From Paraburkholderia nodosa (GTDB lineage Bacteria > Pseudomonadota > Gammaproteobacteria > Burkholderiales > Burkholderiaceae), in assembly GCF_001718195.1 (NCBI RefSeq), contig NZ_MCNV01000023.1, positions 1-64,000 on the forward strand: DNA of 64,000 nt, written 5' to 3'. The notes beneath the pieces were generated by a model. It saw only the letters and a program-made list of their open reading frames with translations, ran no database searches and was not told the origin of the DNA. Shown piece by piece: positions 62,601-64,000 of the stretch (position 1 is its first letter; every line of letters starts with the position of its first letter). A program made the translations under genes and the position numbers.

Positions 62601-64000
62601 TTACTGGAACCAGTGCTCACGTGCCTTCATGATCAACGCCTTGGCGGCGTCCTCTTCCATTCCCGTCATTTCGACCAGTTCATCCACGGCCAGCTCGGCG
62701 AGCTCGTCGCGGGTGTGAACTTCATGCTGCGCCAGTTTCGCGAGCAGGTCCGGGTCGATACCGTCCAGACTCTTCAGGTCCAGCGCGGCGCTTTCCACCT
62801 TCTCCTCGTTCGCGATCGCCTGCGTGAGCAGTGCGTCGCGAGCGCGGTTGCGCAGTTCGTGCACGGTGTCCTCGTCGAACGCCTCGATTTCCAGCATTTC
62901 GTTGAGCGGCACGTAGGCGATCTCTTCGAGGCTCGTGAAGCCTTCGTCGATCAGGATGTCGGCGACTTCCTCATCCACGTCGAGACGCGCCATGAACAGG
63001 TCGCGCAGCACCGTGCGCTCCTGATTCTGCTTTTGCGCGGATTCGTCCGGCGTCATGATATTGATTTGCCAGCCGGTCAGTTCGCTGGCGAGACGCACGT
63101 TCTGGCCGCTACGGCCGATCGCGACCGCGAGTTCGCTCTCGTCGACCACGACGTCCATCGAGTGCTTTTCCTCGTCGACGACGATCGACTGCACGGCAGC
63201 CGGCGCGAGCGCGCCGATCACGAACTGGGCGGGATCCTCCGACCATAGCACGATGTCGACGTTTTCGCCACCGAGCTCGTTGCGAACGGCCTGCACGCGC
63301 GAACCGCGGATGCCGACGCAGGTGCCGATCGGGTCGATGCGCTTGTCGTAAGCCACCACGCCGATCTTGGCGCGCACGCCCGGATCGCGCGCCGCCGCCT
63401 TGATCTCGAGGAGGCCCTGTTCGATTTCGGGCACTTCCATTTCGAACAGCTTCATCAGGAACTCGGGCGCCGTGCGCGAGAGTTCGATCTGCGGGCCGCG
63501 AGCGGTGCGATCGACCTTGCCGATCCACGCGCGCACGCGGTCGCCCACGCGCAGGTTTTCCTTCGGAATCAACTGGTCGCGGCGCAGCAGCGCTTCCACA
63601 CGGCCGGATTCGACAATGAAGTTGCCCTTGTCCATGCGCTTGACCGTACCGGTCATGATGCTTTCGCCGCGCTCGAGGAAGTCGTTCAGGATCTGCTCGC
63701 GCTCGGCGTCGCGCACCTTCTGCAGGATGACCTGCTTGGCGGCCTGCGCGCCGATACGGCCGAACTCGACCGAAGGTACCGGCTGCTCGACGAAACCGTC
63801 GATCTGCGCTTCCGGGTCTTGCTCGCGCGCTTCGAACAGCAGGATCTCCTGGTCCGGCTCCTGCAGGCCCGCCTCGTCCGGCACGACGCGCCAGCGGCGG
63901 AACGTTTCGTGTTCGCCGCTTTCGCGATCGATATGCACGCGGATATCCGCATCCTCGTCGAAGAGTTTCTTGGAGGCCGACGCAAGCGCCGCTTCAAGGG
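62601..64000 (-). CDS. nusA: Transcription termination/antitermination factor NusA, 5' end beyond window
   Basis: The frame is open to the window edge; 465 residues are visible, about 26 are missing at the N-terminus, since the first residues seen are LEAALASASKKLFDED. Domains in order are the N-terminal RNAP-binding part, S1 (IMTGTVKRMDKGNFIVESG), KH1/KH2 (GTCVGIRGSRVQAVRNELGGENVDIV, VAIGRSGQNVRLASELTGWQI), and two C-terminal acidic repeats. It ends 155 bases before infB. Confidence 0.96.
   Translation of the reverse strand, partial: LEAALASASKKLFDEDADIRVHIDRESGEHETFRRWRVVPDEAGLQEPDQEILLFEAREQDPEAQIDGFVEQPVPSVEFGRIGAQAAKQVILQKVRDAEREQILNDFLERGESIMTGTVKRMDKGNFIVESGRVEALLRRDQLIPKENLRVGDRVRAWIGKVDRTARGPQIELSRTAPEFLMKLFEMEVPEIEQGLLEIKAAARDPGVRAKIGVVAYDKRIDPIGTCVGIRGSRVQAVRNELGGENVDIVLWSEDPAQFVIGALAPAAVQSIVVDEEKHSMDVVVDESELAVAIGRSGQNVRLASELTGWQINIMTPDESAQKQNQERTVLRDLFMARLDVDEEVADILIDEGFTSLEEIAYVPLNEMLEIEAFDEDTVHELRNRARDALLTQAIANEEKVESAALDLKSLDGIDPDLLAKLAQHEVHTRDELAELAVDELVEMTGMEEDAAKALIMKAREHWFQ

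Noticed and set aside
1..64000. CRISPR arrays, rRNA operons, prophage modules
   Set aside because: No regularly spaced repeats, no rRNA sequence and no phage structural or integrase gene were found on reading through both strands.

Overview
The window is a stretch of chromosome from a high-GC beta-proteobacterium of the family Burkholderiaceae (Burkholderia / Paraburkholderia / Caballeronia type). The evidence is the right half: the block nusA-infB-rbfA-truB, an EmrAB-type efflux operon, typA, sucA-odhB-odhL, zapE and an extended second Hfq protein, in an arrangement I know from this family. No species can be named from the sequence alone. No rRNA, tRNA or CRISPR array was seen.

Layout. (A) 1-9.7 kb is an accessory catabolic block on the minus strand with visibly lower GC than the rest. 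Transcription runs E1alpha, E1beta, Rieske oxygenase, a broken flavoprotein gene, DUF1329, DUF1302, and a YCF48-like protein cut by the window edge. A TetR regulator is divergent and a palindrome lies over the probable promoter. (B) 9.7-17 kb is a gene graveyard: an IS3-family remnant, an intact TonB receptor plus secreted-protein pair, an IS6-family remnant, a frameshifted RIO-kinase gene, a second IS3 fragment and a small piece of a group II intron. (C) 17.3-27 kb is an oxalate module: OFA-family antiporter, pntB, pntA, a small unknown, a PAS protein, frc, oxc, and a GntR/FCD regulator. The oxc and gntR upstream regions share an operator-like motif. (D) 27-36 kb carries acyl-CoA ligases, an SDR, a porin and a carboxylate-type MFS transporter. 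(E) 35.4-39.2 kb is a compact ECF sigma operon: a 48-residue lipoprotein, sigma factor, anti-sigma factor, VAO-type flavin oxidase and a small twin-arginine protein. (F) 39.7-64 kb is mostly core: hfq2, small conserved proteins, a truncated transposase-like protein, zapE, the 2-oxoglutarate dehydrogenase operon, typA, marR-OMF-emrA-emrB, truB, rbfA, infB and partial nusA.

How the genes work together. The oxalate module would import oxalate and export formate, make and decarboxylate oxalyl-CoA, and could use transhydrogenase to make the NADPH needed for oxalate assimilation. The left block looks like import or export and oxidation of a hydrophobic or aromatic substrate whose identity the sequence does not give. 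The ECF operon is the least understood intact unit and, with the left block, the best candidate for undescribed biology.
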